From positions 1 through 30,397 of the forward strand of contig ARWO01000014.1 in assembly GCA_000402075.1 (NCBI GenBank): DNA of 30,397 nucleotides. Direction: 5' to 3'. Position 1 is the first letter of the stretch; each line of letters starts with the position of its first letter. Positions 1-7,248 of the stretch are shown in pieces. The DNA comes from Thaumarchaeota archaeon SCGC AAA007-O23 (GTDB lineage: Archaea; Thermoproteota; Nitrososphaeria; Nitrososphaerales; Nitrosopumilaceae). Position numbers and translations under genes: made by a program. The notes under the pieces are model-generated. The model was not told the DNA's origin and did no database searches. It saw nothing but the letters and a program-made list of their open reading frames with translations.

Positions 1-1146
1 GGCAAGTTTTGCAATTGCCGAACCCACTTTAGTTGCTGTTTTTTGCTCTTGAGCAATTAGCGAGACAGGAAGTATTTTCATTTCATTAGGAAATATTTCC
101 TGCAACATTGGAATTTGAACTTCGATGCTGTGTTCTTTTGAGTGAGAGAAGGAATCAAGTTCCAAGATACCCAAGTCTTCCCTTAATTCTAGTGCGGATT
201 CTGAATCAACTTCAACTAAACCAAGTGGAGTTTTCCAACTGGAATCAATCATAGATGCAACATTTTGACCAATTCCGTAGTGATTGGGTCCAGTAATTAT
301 TGCCAGCTTGCTTGTTGATGATGAGATTGAATAAAACGAATGGCATGCAACGGGACCAGAGTAAACAAACCCTGCATGGGGGCATATCACACCGTAAATC
401 TTTTGATCAGAATCTGTAGGAGGTATTTTACCAGGACCCAACTCATGCAAAAAGCATTCATGTATGAGGTCTTTTAGCTCATTTTCATCTCCTGGATAAA
501 ATGTTCCAGATACCGCAGGCGTTCTAATTTCCATTAGGTTTCCCCCCCTTACAATTGCTCCATTAGGTGTTTCTTCTTTGAATATAATGCCCTCAAACTT
601 TTCAATTTTTACGCTTTCATTTTTCCAGGTGTCCCTTGACAGCCCAGCCTTTTCACATGTGTGTTGGAGAAATTCTTCCACATTCCAACCGTATTCAACA
701 GGAACTTGTGGCAATAGCAAACCGGATGAAAAAGAATGTCTGATGATCAGACCGTCTCTTCCAACTTTAATTTTTTCCAAGTATTCCGTAGGATCAGATA
801 CATCAATTTCAATCGGTGGTGTGAGAACAGTTACCTCAAATACAATGTCATTCAGTTCATTTGTTTTTACCGATGGGAATCTTGGATCCTCAGTAGCGGC
901 AGCTATGGCTCCTTCTACTATTGCATGCGACAATTTTTTTTCAGGCATTGGAAATCCAATGCAGCCTCGTAACCCATCAGGATTGTTTAGGGTAACAAAC
1001 ACACCTGAATTAAAAGAGAATTTTTCTTTAAGATCTGATTCTAATTTCATCCTATTACCATTTGAAAGAAATTCGGTAACTGCCTTTCTTGCGGTTTTGA
1101 CCAAAACAACTCCATCTGAATCGGATAACTGAGTATCCCTGGACAT
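1..1146 (-). CDS. AMMECR1-MEMO1 fusion protein (AmmeMemoRadiSam system A+B), partial at left edge
   Basis: An uninterrupted minus-strand frame of 382 codons starts at ATG 1146-1144 and runs off the window. Residues 1 to about 185 are an AMMECR1 domain, with the signature LRGCIG at residues 59-64. From M205 (ATG 534-532) the same frame continues as a MEMO1-family domain, with CPHAGFVYSG, GPNHYG and EHSIEVQIP motifs; the histidines correspond to the metal-site-like residues of MEMO. The MEMO C-terminus, including the expected conserved cysteine, lies outside the window. The two families are known neighbours in AmmeMemoRadiSam loci with a radical SAM protein; their biochemical role is not settled. 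The junction holds a run of seven G (548-542); with one G fewer the first domain would stop at TAA 536-534, overlapping the MEMO ATG. So this may be a true fusion or two adjacent genes joined by an indel. Confidence 0.88.
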   Translation of the reverse strand, partial: MSRDTQLSDSDGVVLVKTARKAVTEFLSNGNRMKLESDLKEKFSFNSGVFVTLNNPDGLRGCIGFPMPEKKLSHAIVEGAIAAATEDPRFPSVKTNELNDIVFEVTVLTPPIEIDVSDPTEYLEKIKVGRDGLIIRHSFSSGLLLPQVPVEYGWNVEEFLQHTCEKAGLSRDTWKNESVKIEKFEGIIFKEETPNGAIVRGGNLMEIRTPAVSGTFYPGDENELKDLIHECFLHELGPGKIPPTDSDQKIYGVICPHAGFVYSGPVACHSFYSISSSTSKLAIITGPNHYGIGQNVASMIDSSWKTPLGLVEVDSESALELREDLGILELDSFSHSKEHSIEVQIPMLQEIFPNEMKILPVSLIAQEQKTATKVGSAIAKLA

Positions 1147-1205
1147 ATGTGATCAACTTAGATGTATTAAAAAAACATTAAATTTTACAGATTATTCCCT
1201 AACAC

Positions 1206-1412
1206 ATGCCGCAACCAATTATGGCAATCGCCGCGCTAGCTGTAATCACTATAGCATTAATAGGTCAGGCTATAGAGATGCGCAAGATACGTACTAGAAC
1301 ATATGGTGAAGATTCGATAGGCAGCCCAAACATATTCTTGAATAAAAGAAACTTCAAATGGTATGGATTAATTGTTGTAGGATTTGGTTTAGCATATGCA
1401 GCGCAGTTTTAG
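1206..1412 (+). CDS. small two-helix membrane protein, unknown function
   Basis: A 68-residue protein with two hydrophobic segments, about residues 4-22 (IMAIAALAVITIALIG core) and 51-67 (WYGLIVVGFGLAYAA). They are separated by a basic, hydrophilic loop of about 28 residues containing RKIRTRTYGEDSIG. It lacks a Shine-Dalgarno site, and an AT-rich stretch about 30-40 nt upstream fits a leaderless transcript. It is divergent from the AMMECR1-MEMO gene across about 60 bp, and its stop overlaps the stop of the convergent flavin-type gene by 4 nt. I do not recognise a family; the hairpin topology with a charged loop resembles small accessory subunits of membrane complexes, but that is only an impression. 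Coding character is supported by the clean two-helix layout and the promoter-like upstream region. Confidence 0.7.
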   Translation: MPQPIMAIAALAVITIALIGQAIEMRKIRTRTYGEDSIGSPNIFLNKRNFKWYGLIVVGFGLAYAAQF

Positions 1413-1720
1413 TTGTAATCCACTTGTAAAACTACTCTGGGTTCATTCGCACGCTTTTCATCATCATACTTTAACTGAGATATTTTCTTGCAAAACGAAC
1501 TATCACTTACTAAACTAGCTCTTCCAGCAAAACTCTGCCCATCAAATTCTATTCTTACATCTGGATTTTTTTGTGCATTCTTTAACCAATCACTGTTAGT
1601 ATTTCTTCGTGAGAAGTACAACTTTTCCTCATATTTGACGGCAAGAAGCCATACCTTATGCATCTTACCAGTATCCCTTCCTTTTGTTTCTAAGATTGCC
1701 TTGAACCTCATCTCAACCAC
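1409..1720 (-). CDS. split-barrel (PNPOx-like / DUF385-type) flavin or F420-binding family protein
   Basis: 103 residues. The core segment with KLYFSRRNTNSDWLKNAQKN followed by PDVRIEFDGQSFAGRASLV resembles the small nitroreductase/deazaflavin-dependent split-barrel proteins, in which a 'W-L-x-N...N-P-x-V' segment precedes two beta strands. The substrate and cofactor cannot be read from the sequence. The GTG start at 1720 overlaps the trm1 stop codon (TAG/GTG share bases), so it is probably translated from the trm1 message; an ATG three codons later (1711) is an alternative start. The family assignment rests on pattern only and is moderate. Confidence 0.6.
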   Translation of the reverse strand: MVEMRFKAILETKGRDTGKMHKVWLLAVKYEEKLYFSRRNTNSDWLKNAQKNPDVRIEFDGQSFAGRASLVSDSSFCKKISQLKYDDEKRANEPRVVLQVDYN

Positions 1721-2862
1721 TATGATAGTAATTTTATAATTTCATCAATGCTACAATCCGTTCTGAATCCATTTGGATTAAGCGAGGTTGGACTTGCCAC
1801 GAAACCAGCGTCCTGTAGTTTTTTAATCATGTTTTTCATTTTAAGTGGAGACTTCTGCATTTTTGATGCAATCTCATCAAGTGTATAATATGTTGGTGGC
1901 ATTTCTGATTCTAGAACACATTTTTCTAAGATTTTTTCACATCGTTTATCCACTACAAGTTTTGGAATCATTTCATTCATTTTCATGGCAAATTCTTTTT
2001 CGAATAATTGTCCCACCCACAGTGGACCAGCAACTTCTAGTTTAGAATTACAAATCTCACAAACCTCTTCCTGTTTCATAGCAGTTTTTCTACTTCCACA
2101 TGATTTACAATGTATAATGTATCCAAGCTGTTCTTTTTGTCCTGGCTTGTTTAAAATTTTAAGATACGCTCTGTAATAATGCATATCATGTTGCACAAAC
2201 TGTGGAATTATCTGTATCTCTAATCTTCCCGCAACAAATTCCAAGCAGCCCAGAATAAGTCTAATTGCAATTTCGTTAGAATATTCTGTTTTTATTGGCA
2301 CTCCATGGTATTTTCTTTGGCATGATCGTTTTGATAATCCATGTAACACCTGCAAGTCTGTAGCAGTAACTGATAACATGCCACCATGCATCGTAGCACG
2401 AATCGCACAGTCAAAATATTTTGTAGGTGAACCGAAAGGATCAATATCTACAATTGAACCTCTCTTTCCCTTCTTTGAATATGAGCCAAAAAAATGGCAT
2501 ATCTCGTTTTCAGATGTATCAAAATTTGAAATCTCATTTAGCTTCATGGAATCCTGTGCAATGTTTAGGCCATCAGAATTGATATCATTAGCCACAACCT
2601 TTTCTACGTCTGGAATTTCATTCGCAACCCTGAGGGATCTGGCGCCAAGACCAGCTAATCCATCTAGAAATATTTTTGGTTTGTCAAAATCTTCCCAAAA
2701 AGCAGAATAGGCTAAAATTGAAAAATCACGGGTTAATTTTGCAGCAGGATTGAAAAAGGCAGGTTCCTTTGGTGGAACTTTCTCATCAAGCGATTTTTTT
2801 GGAACAAGAATTTTAGTTGTACCCTCTGTTATCTCCACTAACTTTTCTTCTATTCTTTGCAA
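1720..2862 (-). CDS. trm1: tRNA (guanine(26)-N2)-dimethyltransferase Trm1
   Basis: Uses S-adenosylmethionine to dimethylate N2 of G26 in tRNA. Visible are the SAM-binding segment LDGLAGLGARSLRVANE, the catalytic-type DIDPFGSP motif, the SVTATDLQVLHG strand, and a C-terminal four-cysteine zinc site (CKSC...CEIC) followed by GPLWVG, all typical of archaeal Trm1. The open frame extends to TTG 2928, but that would run into rnhB on the other strand; archaeal homologues begin a few residues before the segment aligned with EITEGTTKILVPK. TTG 2862 gives 380 residues, the usual family length, and lies about 25 nt from a TATA-like element; GTG 2838 is also possible. It leads a two-gene unit with the overlapping split-barrel gene. 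Confidence 0.9.
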   Translation of the reverse strand: MQRIEEKLVEITEGTTKILVPKKSLDEKVPPKEPAFFNPAAKLTRDFSILAYSAFWEDFDKPKIFLDGLAGLGARSLRVANEIPDVEKVVANDINSDGLNIAQDSMKLNEISNFDTSENEICHFFGSYSKKGKRGSIVDIDPFGSPTKYFDCAIRATMHGGMLSVTATDLQVLHGLSKRSCQRKYHGVPIKTEYSNEIAIRLILGCLEFVAGRLEIQIIPQFVQHDMHYYRAYLKILNKPGQKEQLGYIIHCKSCGSRKTAMKQEEVCEICNSKLEVAGPLWVGQLFEKEFAMKMNEMIPKLVVDKRCEKILEKCVLESEMPPTYYTLDEIASKMQKSPLKMKNMIKKLQDAGFVASPTSLNPNGFRTDCSIDEIIKLLS

Positions 2863-2910
2863 TAGATCTCTTGAATTCTTTTTACCTATAACGGTTAATA
2901 CTCCTAAAAA

Positions 2911-3552
2911 ATGAAAAACCATATGCAAATTTGTGGTGTTGATGAGGCGGGACGTGGATCCATGTTGGGTCCTTTAGTTGTTGCAGGTGTCAGCATAAGT
3001 AAATCAAAAGTTAATCTCTTGAAAAAACTCGGTGTTAGGGATTCAAAGAAACTTTCACCCATGGCAAGGGAGCGTCTTTACAAGAAAATTATTGAAATAG
3101 TTGATGACTATTATGTGGTGAGAATTCCTCCACGGATAATTGACAAGAGTGTTTCAACTCATTCTTTAAACCATCTGGAAGCGAAGTATATGGCAAAAGT
3201 GATATCCAAACTTTCACCATCAACTGCATTTGTAGATTCATGTGATGTGAATTCCAAAAGATTTGGAAAAGAGATTTCAGAACTTACATCAAACACAAAG
3301 ATAAAATCATATCATCACGCAGACAGCAAATTTGTTACAGTTTCTGCTGCATCAATCCTTGCGAAAGTTTCTCGGGACAGAGCGATAACTAGATTGGGAA
3401 AAAATCGTAACATTGGTAGTGGGTATCCATCAGATCCGACAACCAAAGTCTTTGTGAAAAAATTAATACGAAAAAACCAGGATATATCATTTCTACGGAA
3501 GAGTTGGAAGCCAGTACAAATATTAATGAAGAAAAGAAAATTATCTCAGTAA
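2911..3552 (+). CDS. rnhB: ribonuclease HII
   Basis: Cleaves the RNA strand of RNA-DNA hybrids, including single ribonucleotides in DNA and primer remnants. The protein has 213 residues, normal for archaeal RNase HII. The active-site motif CGVDEAGRG lies at the N-terminus, RDSKKLSP near residue 45, an acidic FVDSCDV strand in the middle, and the HADSKFVTVSAASILAKVSRD block with the other catalytic acids. The start is ATG 2911 with a TATA-like ACCTATAA about 24 nt upstream; ATG 2923 (residue 5) is an alternative. The 3' end overlaps the convergent fibrillarin gene by 12 nt, and the gene is divergent from trm1. Confidence 0.95.
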   Translation: MKNHMQICGVDEAGRGSMLGPLVVAGVSISKSKVNLLKKLGVRDSKKLSPMARERLYKKIIEIVDDYYVVRIPPRIIDKSVSTHSLNHLEAKYMAKVISKLSPSTAFVDSCDVNSKRFGKEISELTSNTKIKSYHHADSKFVTVSAASILAKVSRDRAITRLGKNRNIGSGYPSDPTTKVFVKKLIRKNQDISFLRKSWKPVQILMKKRKLSQ

Positions 3553-4212
3553 TGTTGCTATTACCATTGCATGATCCTTATCATATGGGTGCAAGTCAAT
3601 TGTTTGCTTGATTTCAAACAACGCTTCCAGTTTTTTTATTTCATCTTTGATTACCATTTTTGGATCTTTTACAACATCTATACTTCTGGTTTTTATAACC
3701 AAAAACAAGTAACCACCTGATTTTAGATATAATCTACAGTTTTCAATGGCTATGTTTGTTTGATCTGGTTGAGCAATGTCTACGTATACGATATCAACTT
3801 TCTTGTAAACGGAGAAAAACTCTTCCGGCCTTCTTGCATCCTGAATTATCGGTACGATGTTTTTTCTGTGCGTTGCTACCCTATCTAAAAAATCTCTTGC
3901 AACTCTACTTGCATGTTCAATTCCAAAGATAGTTCCACCTTGGTTAACAATATCTGAAATATGACTTATTGTAGTTCCAGTTGATACTCCAAGGTATAAG
4001 ACATCAGATTTTTGATTAAATGGAAAATTCTTTAAATCATTCATTATTGCAGCAGCCAGTTTGCTTCTAAAAGGATTCCAAATCCTGTATTCGGATCCCT
4101 TATGTTGAACAAGCTTTTCATTGTAAACCTGATTTCCAGGGACCAAGTTTTGAGTTGCTAATTTTTTCTCTCCTTCTACCTGAATCCAAACAAATGTTTG
4201 TTTATCTACCAA
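3541..4212 (-). CDS. flpA: fibrillarin-like rRNA/tRNA 2'-O-methyltransferase
   Basis: Catalytic subunit of the archaeal C/D-box sRNP, transferring methyl from SAM to ribose 2'-OH at sites chosen by the guide RNA. The 223 residues show the family pattern: N-terminal part with EYRIWNPFRSKLAAAI, SAM motif VLYLGVSTGTTISHI at about residue 70, GIEHASRVARDF, the DARRPEEF and VDIVYVDIAQPDQ strands, then FLVIKTRSIDV. It uses a TTG start at 4212, inside the last codons of the Nop5 gene (11-nt overlap). The two partners are therefore translationally coupled, as in many archaea. Its 3' end overlaps rnhB by 12 nt. Confidence 0.95.
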   Translation of the reverse strand: MVDKQTFVWIQVEGEKKLATQNLVPGNQVYNEKLVQHKGSEYRIWNPFRSKLAAAIMNDLKNFPFNQKSDVLYLGVSTGTTISHISDIVNQGGTIFGIEHASRVARDFLDRVATHRKNIVPIIQDARRPEEFFSVYKKVDIVYVDIAQPDQTNIAIENCRLYLKSGGYLFLVIKTRSIDVVKDPKMVIKDEIKKLEALFEIKQTIDLHPYDKDHAMVIATLLR

Positions 4213-5425
4213 AATTCTTCCGTCTTCGTTTCATAAAGCGCCCTGATTTTTTTCCTTTTACTTTGGGTTTAGGTTGTGATTCTTTTATTACAGGTTCTTT
4301 GTACTTGACCCCAATTTCCTTCACTCTAACACTTAGTTTATCCAAAAGCATTTCATTTAATCCACCGCCAAAGACATCAACTCTTGCTGCAATTGCTCCC
4401 TTTGCAGCTATTGCTCTGGCAATCTTTCCTCTTTGCCATCTAGGAGCTGCATGAACTAATGCATGTTGAAAAAGAATTCCATGTTTGGGTGGATTTGCAC
4501 CAGTTTTTAACGAACGAAATAATGCTTTTTCTGCCCCTAAAATTTGAATTGTGCTTGCTGGCATAGTAGCCAATCTTCTTAAGCTCCCTGCACGCGCCAA
4601 AATTCTGGCTCCCACTGCAGTTCCAAGAATCGCAGATATGTTTGGTGCTTGTTCATTCATTTGTTCCTCAACATGATCTTCAATATTTTTTCTAAGCTCA
4701 AAAAGATTCAAAATCTGTTTAGCCAAAGATTCCACTATAGCAAAGTTTTTCTCTGAAATATCTCCACCTCTACTTTTTTCTTTTATCAAACAAAGCATTT
4801 CGACTTTGTCTTTAGAAAATCCAGCCTTTTCAAAATCTTCCTTTGAAACATTTTCTCGCTTACCTGATAGAACTATCTGCGAATATCCGTTTATACTGTC
4901 AATTAAATTATCAAGCTCTGGAAAGTGTAAACCATACCATTCTCGTAGCCTTGAACTAAGACTGTTGATTATTTTATCAGTTTCATCTAGTGTGTTTATA
5001 GCCTGAATGAGATGAAGGTCTGGACTTTGCGAGACTTCAGTTACTTTGGATGATGAAAGTTGTATGGCAAACTCACGTAATTTTTCCATTGCATCATTTT
5101 CATCATTTGCAAGCCCTGAATTTACCAAGAGATTAGTCTTTGTTGATTGTATACTATCCATTTGGTTGCTATCCATCATTTGTGCATCAATTGATTTTTT
5201 TTTCAAAATATCTAGTAACCCATGATTATTCACAATTGTTACTTGGCCATCTGCAAGAAATTTTCCAATTTCACCAAGTCTTGATTCACCTTTTTTAACT
5301 GCAATATATTCTTCGGCTGGATTTTTAAAAGGAAACGCTTTCAAACATTTCTCGTCATCAAAGATAGCAATTCCTAGCTCTGTGAGGATAGTTGAATACA
5401 TAACAAATAACGACTTTGTCCTCAT
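4202..5425 (-). CDS. nop5: Nop5 (Nop56/58-like) C/D-box sRNP core protein
   Basis: Scaffold of the C/D-box ribonucleoprotein that bridges L7Ae/guide RNA and fibrillarin. Total length is 407 residues from ATG 5425. It has an N-terminal fibrillarin-binding domain, a central coiled coil (around FPELDNLIDSINGYSQIV onward), and the Nop domain signature ILARAGSLRRLATMPASTIQ followed by GAEKALFRSLK, KHGILFQH and RGKIARAIAAK. A basic lysine/arginine-rich tail ends the protein. A second ATG at 5401 (MYSTILTELGIAIFD) is an equally plausible start and would remove eight residues that do not look conserved. It forms an operon with flpA and is divergent from pyrD. Confidence 0.94.
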   Translation of the reverse strand: MRTKSLFVMYSTILTELGIAIFDDEKCLKAFPFKNPAEEYIAVKKGESRLGEIGKFLADGQVTIVNNHGLLDILKKKSIDAQMMDSNQMDSIQSTKTNLLVNSGLANDENDAMEKLREFAIQLSSSKVTEVSQSPDLHLIQAINTLDETDKIINSLSSRLREWYGLHFPELDNLIDSINGYSQIVLSGKRENVSKEDFEKAGFSKDKVEMLCLIKEKSRGGDISEKNFAIVESLAKQILNLFELRKNIEDHVEEQMNEQAPNISAILGTAVGARILARAGSLRRLATMPASTIQILGAEKALFRSLKTGANPPKHGILFQHALVHAAPRWQRGKIARAIAAKGAIAARVDVFGGGLNEMLLDKLSVRVKEIGVKYKEPVIKESQPKPKVKGKKSGRFMKRRRKNFGR

Positions 5426-5457
5426 TAAAAAGTTAACAACACAATTTGATAATCAAC

Positions 5458-5468
5458 TGTTATATGAG
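5458..5468 (+). promoter_or_regulatory. TATA-box-like element for pyrD
   Basis: The stretch containing TATATGAG (5461-5468) sits about 25-29 nt before the GTG at 5490. This is the expected archaeal TATA spacing for a leaderless transcript and supports GTG 5490 as the pyrD start rather than the longer open frame. Confidence 0.5.
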
Positions 5469-5489
5469 AATATAATCAAGATATTCAAA

Positions 5490-6401
5490 GTGAAAACTAG
5501 CCTCTCAACTTCAATAGGAACATTAACTCTGGAGAGGCCTACTATTCTTGCTTCTGGTATTTTGGGCATATCACTTAATATTTTTGAACGATTGTACCGC
5601 GCTGGGGCTGGTGCTGTTGTTACAAAGTCATTAAGTAAGGAACCTTGGGATGGCTATGCAAACCCAACAATCTTTAGTGTGAAAGGTGGTGGCTGGTTAA
5701 ATGCAGTTGGATTGTCAAATCCAGGCGCACCGAATTTTGCAAAAATGATTACCTCAAACAAGGATGTCCCAATAATTGTTAGTCTGGTTGGTTCAGTGGA
5801 AGACGATTTTGATTTTATGGTCAAGCAGTTTGAAAACTGCAAGGTTTCAGCCTATGAACTGAATTTATCCTGTCCTCATGTAGCTAAGGTAGGTCTAGAG
5901 GTTGGTGATGATGTTGAACTTGTAAAAAAAATTGTAAAAAAAGTAAAATCACTTACTGATGTACCAGTTATAGCAAAAGTAGGATTAGGAACTACAAACT
6001 ATCTAGATACAGTTGGTGCGGCGTGTGATGCAGGAGCAGATGGTATTACAGCGATTAACACTATTCGTGCAATGGCAATAGATGTTGAAACTAGAAAACC
6101 AATACTAAGTAACAAAATTGGTGGTTTATCTGGAACCCCCATTAAGCCAATTGCTGTTAGATGTGTTTATGAGATTTCATCCAAGTTTGACGTTCCCATT
6201 ATTGGATGTGGTGGCATTTCTACCTGGCAAGATGCTGTAGAATTTATTCTTGCGGGTGCATGTGCTGTACAGTTTGGTAGTGTATTGGGTGAGCATTGGA
6301 CAGAAGTTTTTGCGGAGATAAACAGTGGAATTCAGAATTATATGGAACAAAAGGGATATTCGAGTATAGGTGAGATGGTTGGACAGTCAAAGGAATCCTA
6401 A
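5490..6401 (+). CDS. pyrD: dihydroorotate dehydrogenase, class 1B catalytic subunit
   Basis: FMN enzyme of pyrimidine synthesis oxidising dihydroorotate to orotate. Residues visible include GAGAVVTKSLS, NAVGLSNPG, the active-site ELNLSCPHV with the class 1 cysteine, VIAKVGLG, NTIRAMAIDVETRKP, GGLSGTPIKPIAVR and GCGGISTW...AGACAVQFGS, i.e. a complete TIM-barrel with phosphate-binding loop. The open frame extends upstream to 5382, overlapping nop5, but the first 36 residues lack similarity to the family. GTG 5490 gives 303 residues, the usual length, and has a TATA element at the right distance. Followed 10 nt later by the electron-transfer subunit gene, so the enzyme should be the NAD-linked PyrDK form. 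Confidence 0.93.
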   Translation: MKTSLSTSIGTLTLERPTILASGILGISLNIFERLYRAGAGAVVTKSLSKEPWDGYANPTIFSVKGGGWLNAVGLSNPGAPNFAKMITSNKDVPIIVSLVGSVEDDFDFMVKQFENCKVSAYELNLSCPHVAKVGLEVGDDVELVKKIVKKVKSLTDVPVIAKVGLGTTNYLDTVGAACDAGADGITAINTIRAMAIDVETRKPILSNKIGGLSGTPIKPIAVRCVYEISSKFDVPIIGCGGISTWQDAVEFILAGACAVQFGSVLGEHWTEVFAEINSGIQNYMEQKGYSSIGEMVGQSKES

Positions 6402-6411
6402 TAGCCATTAC

Positions 6412-7197
6412 ATGTGTACGGTTGAAAAAATTATTGATGAAACACCAACTGTGCGTACCTTGATATTCACTGATCAAGTATTATCCAAAGTTTTACCTGG
6501 TCAATTTGCAATGGTGTGGATTCCAGGAGTTAACGAATTACCAATGAGCGTAATGGTCACACAAGAGAATGGTAAAGCTGCATTTACAGTTAGAAAGCGA
6601 GGCGAATCATCAACTGGAATGTATAATCTTTCTGTGGGTGATTATATCGGGGTTCGTGGTCCATATGGAAATTGTTTTGATATCAAGGATGGAAAACTAT
6701 TGCTAGTTGGCGGAGGAACTGGATTGGTTCCTTTATTACGACTGATAACTTTCTGTAAGCCTTCACATGAGATTACACTTTTGATTGGTTCTCAGACAAA
6801 GGAAGAAGTTTTTTTTGAAGATCTAGCCAACAAATTACTTGAAAAGAATAAACACCAAATAATTGTCGTGACAGAAGATGGGACATATGGAAAAAAAGGA
6901 TTTGTTACTGATGTATTAGAGGAATTGCTTGAACAGAATAGTTTTGATGCAGTTTATACTTGTGGACCTGAACTTATGATGTATAAGACAGTTAACTTTG
7001 CAAGATCAAACCAGATTTTTGTTCAAGCAAGCCTTGAACGCATGATGAAATGTGGCGTTGGTATCTGTGGAAGCTGTTGCATTGATGAAGATCTGGTGTG
7101 TCGAGATGGCACTATTTTTGATGGGGATCATTTAATGCAAAATGCTGAATTTGGTCACCAATATAGGACAAAATCTGGAATATTGGAGAAGGCATAG
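6412..7197 (+). CDS. pyrK: dihydroorotate dehydrogenase electron-transfer subunit
   Basis: FAD and [2Fe-2S] protein that passes electrons from PyrD to NAD+. From ATG 6412 it has 261 residues: an N-terminal FAD-binding barrel (PGQFAMVWIPG, and PMSV in place of RPxS), a nucleotide-binding domain with LLLVGGGTGLVPLLRL, VYTCGPELMM, and a C-terminal iron-sulfur cysteine cluster CGVGICGSCC plus a later C in EDLVC. That cysteine spacing is diagnostic of PyrK. A GTG at 6370 overlapping pyrD would add 14 residues that do not look conserved. It is co-transcribed with pyrD. Confidence 0.93.
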   Translation: MCTVEKIIDETPTVRTLIFTDQVLSKVLPGQFAMVWIPGVNELPMSVMVTQENGKAAFTVRKRGESSTGMYNLSVGDYIGVRGPYGNCFDIKDGKLLLVGGGTGLVPLLRLITFCKPSHEITLLIGSQTKEEVFFEDLANKLLEKNKHQIIVVTEDGTYGKKGFVTDVLEELLEQNSFDAVYTCGPELMMYKTVNFARSNQIFVQASLERMMKCGVGICGSCCIDEDLVCRDGTIFDGDHLMQNAEFGHQYRTKSGILEKA

Positions 7198-7248
7198 AAT
7201 CATGTTCAAAAGGTTTAAACTGAATAACTAAAATCGAACGTTAGCGCA

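Noticed and set aside
578..1132. Long plus-strand open frame across the first kilobase
   Set aside because: It is antisense to the AMMECR1 coding frame, whose motifs (GLRGCIGFP, PQVPVEYGW) are unmistakable; the plus-strand translation has no recognisable domain.
5382..5489. Upstream extension of pyrD in the open frame
   Set aside because: The extra 36 residues do not resemble the family, overlap nop5 head-to-head, and contain the likely promoter; GTG 5490 gives the normal length.
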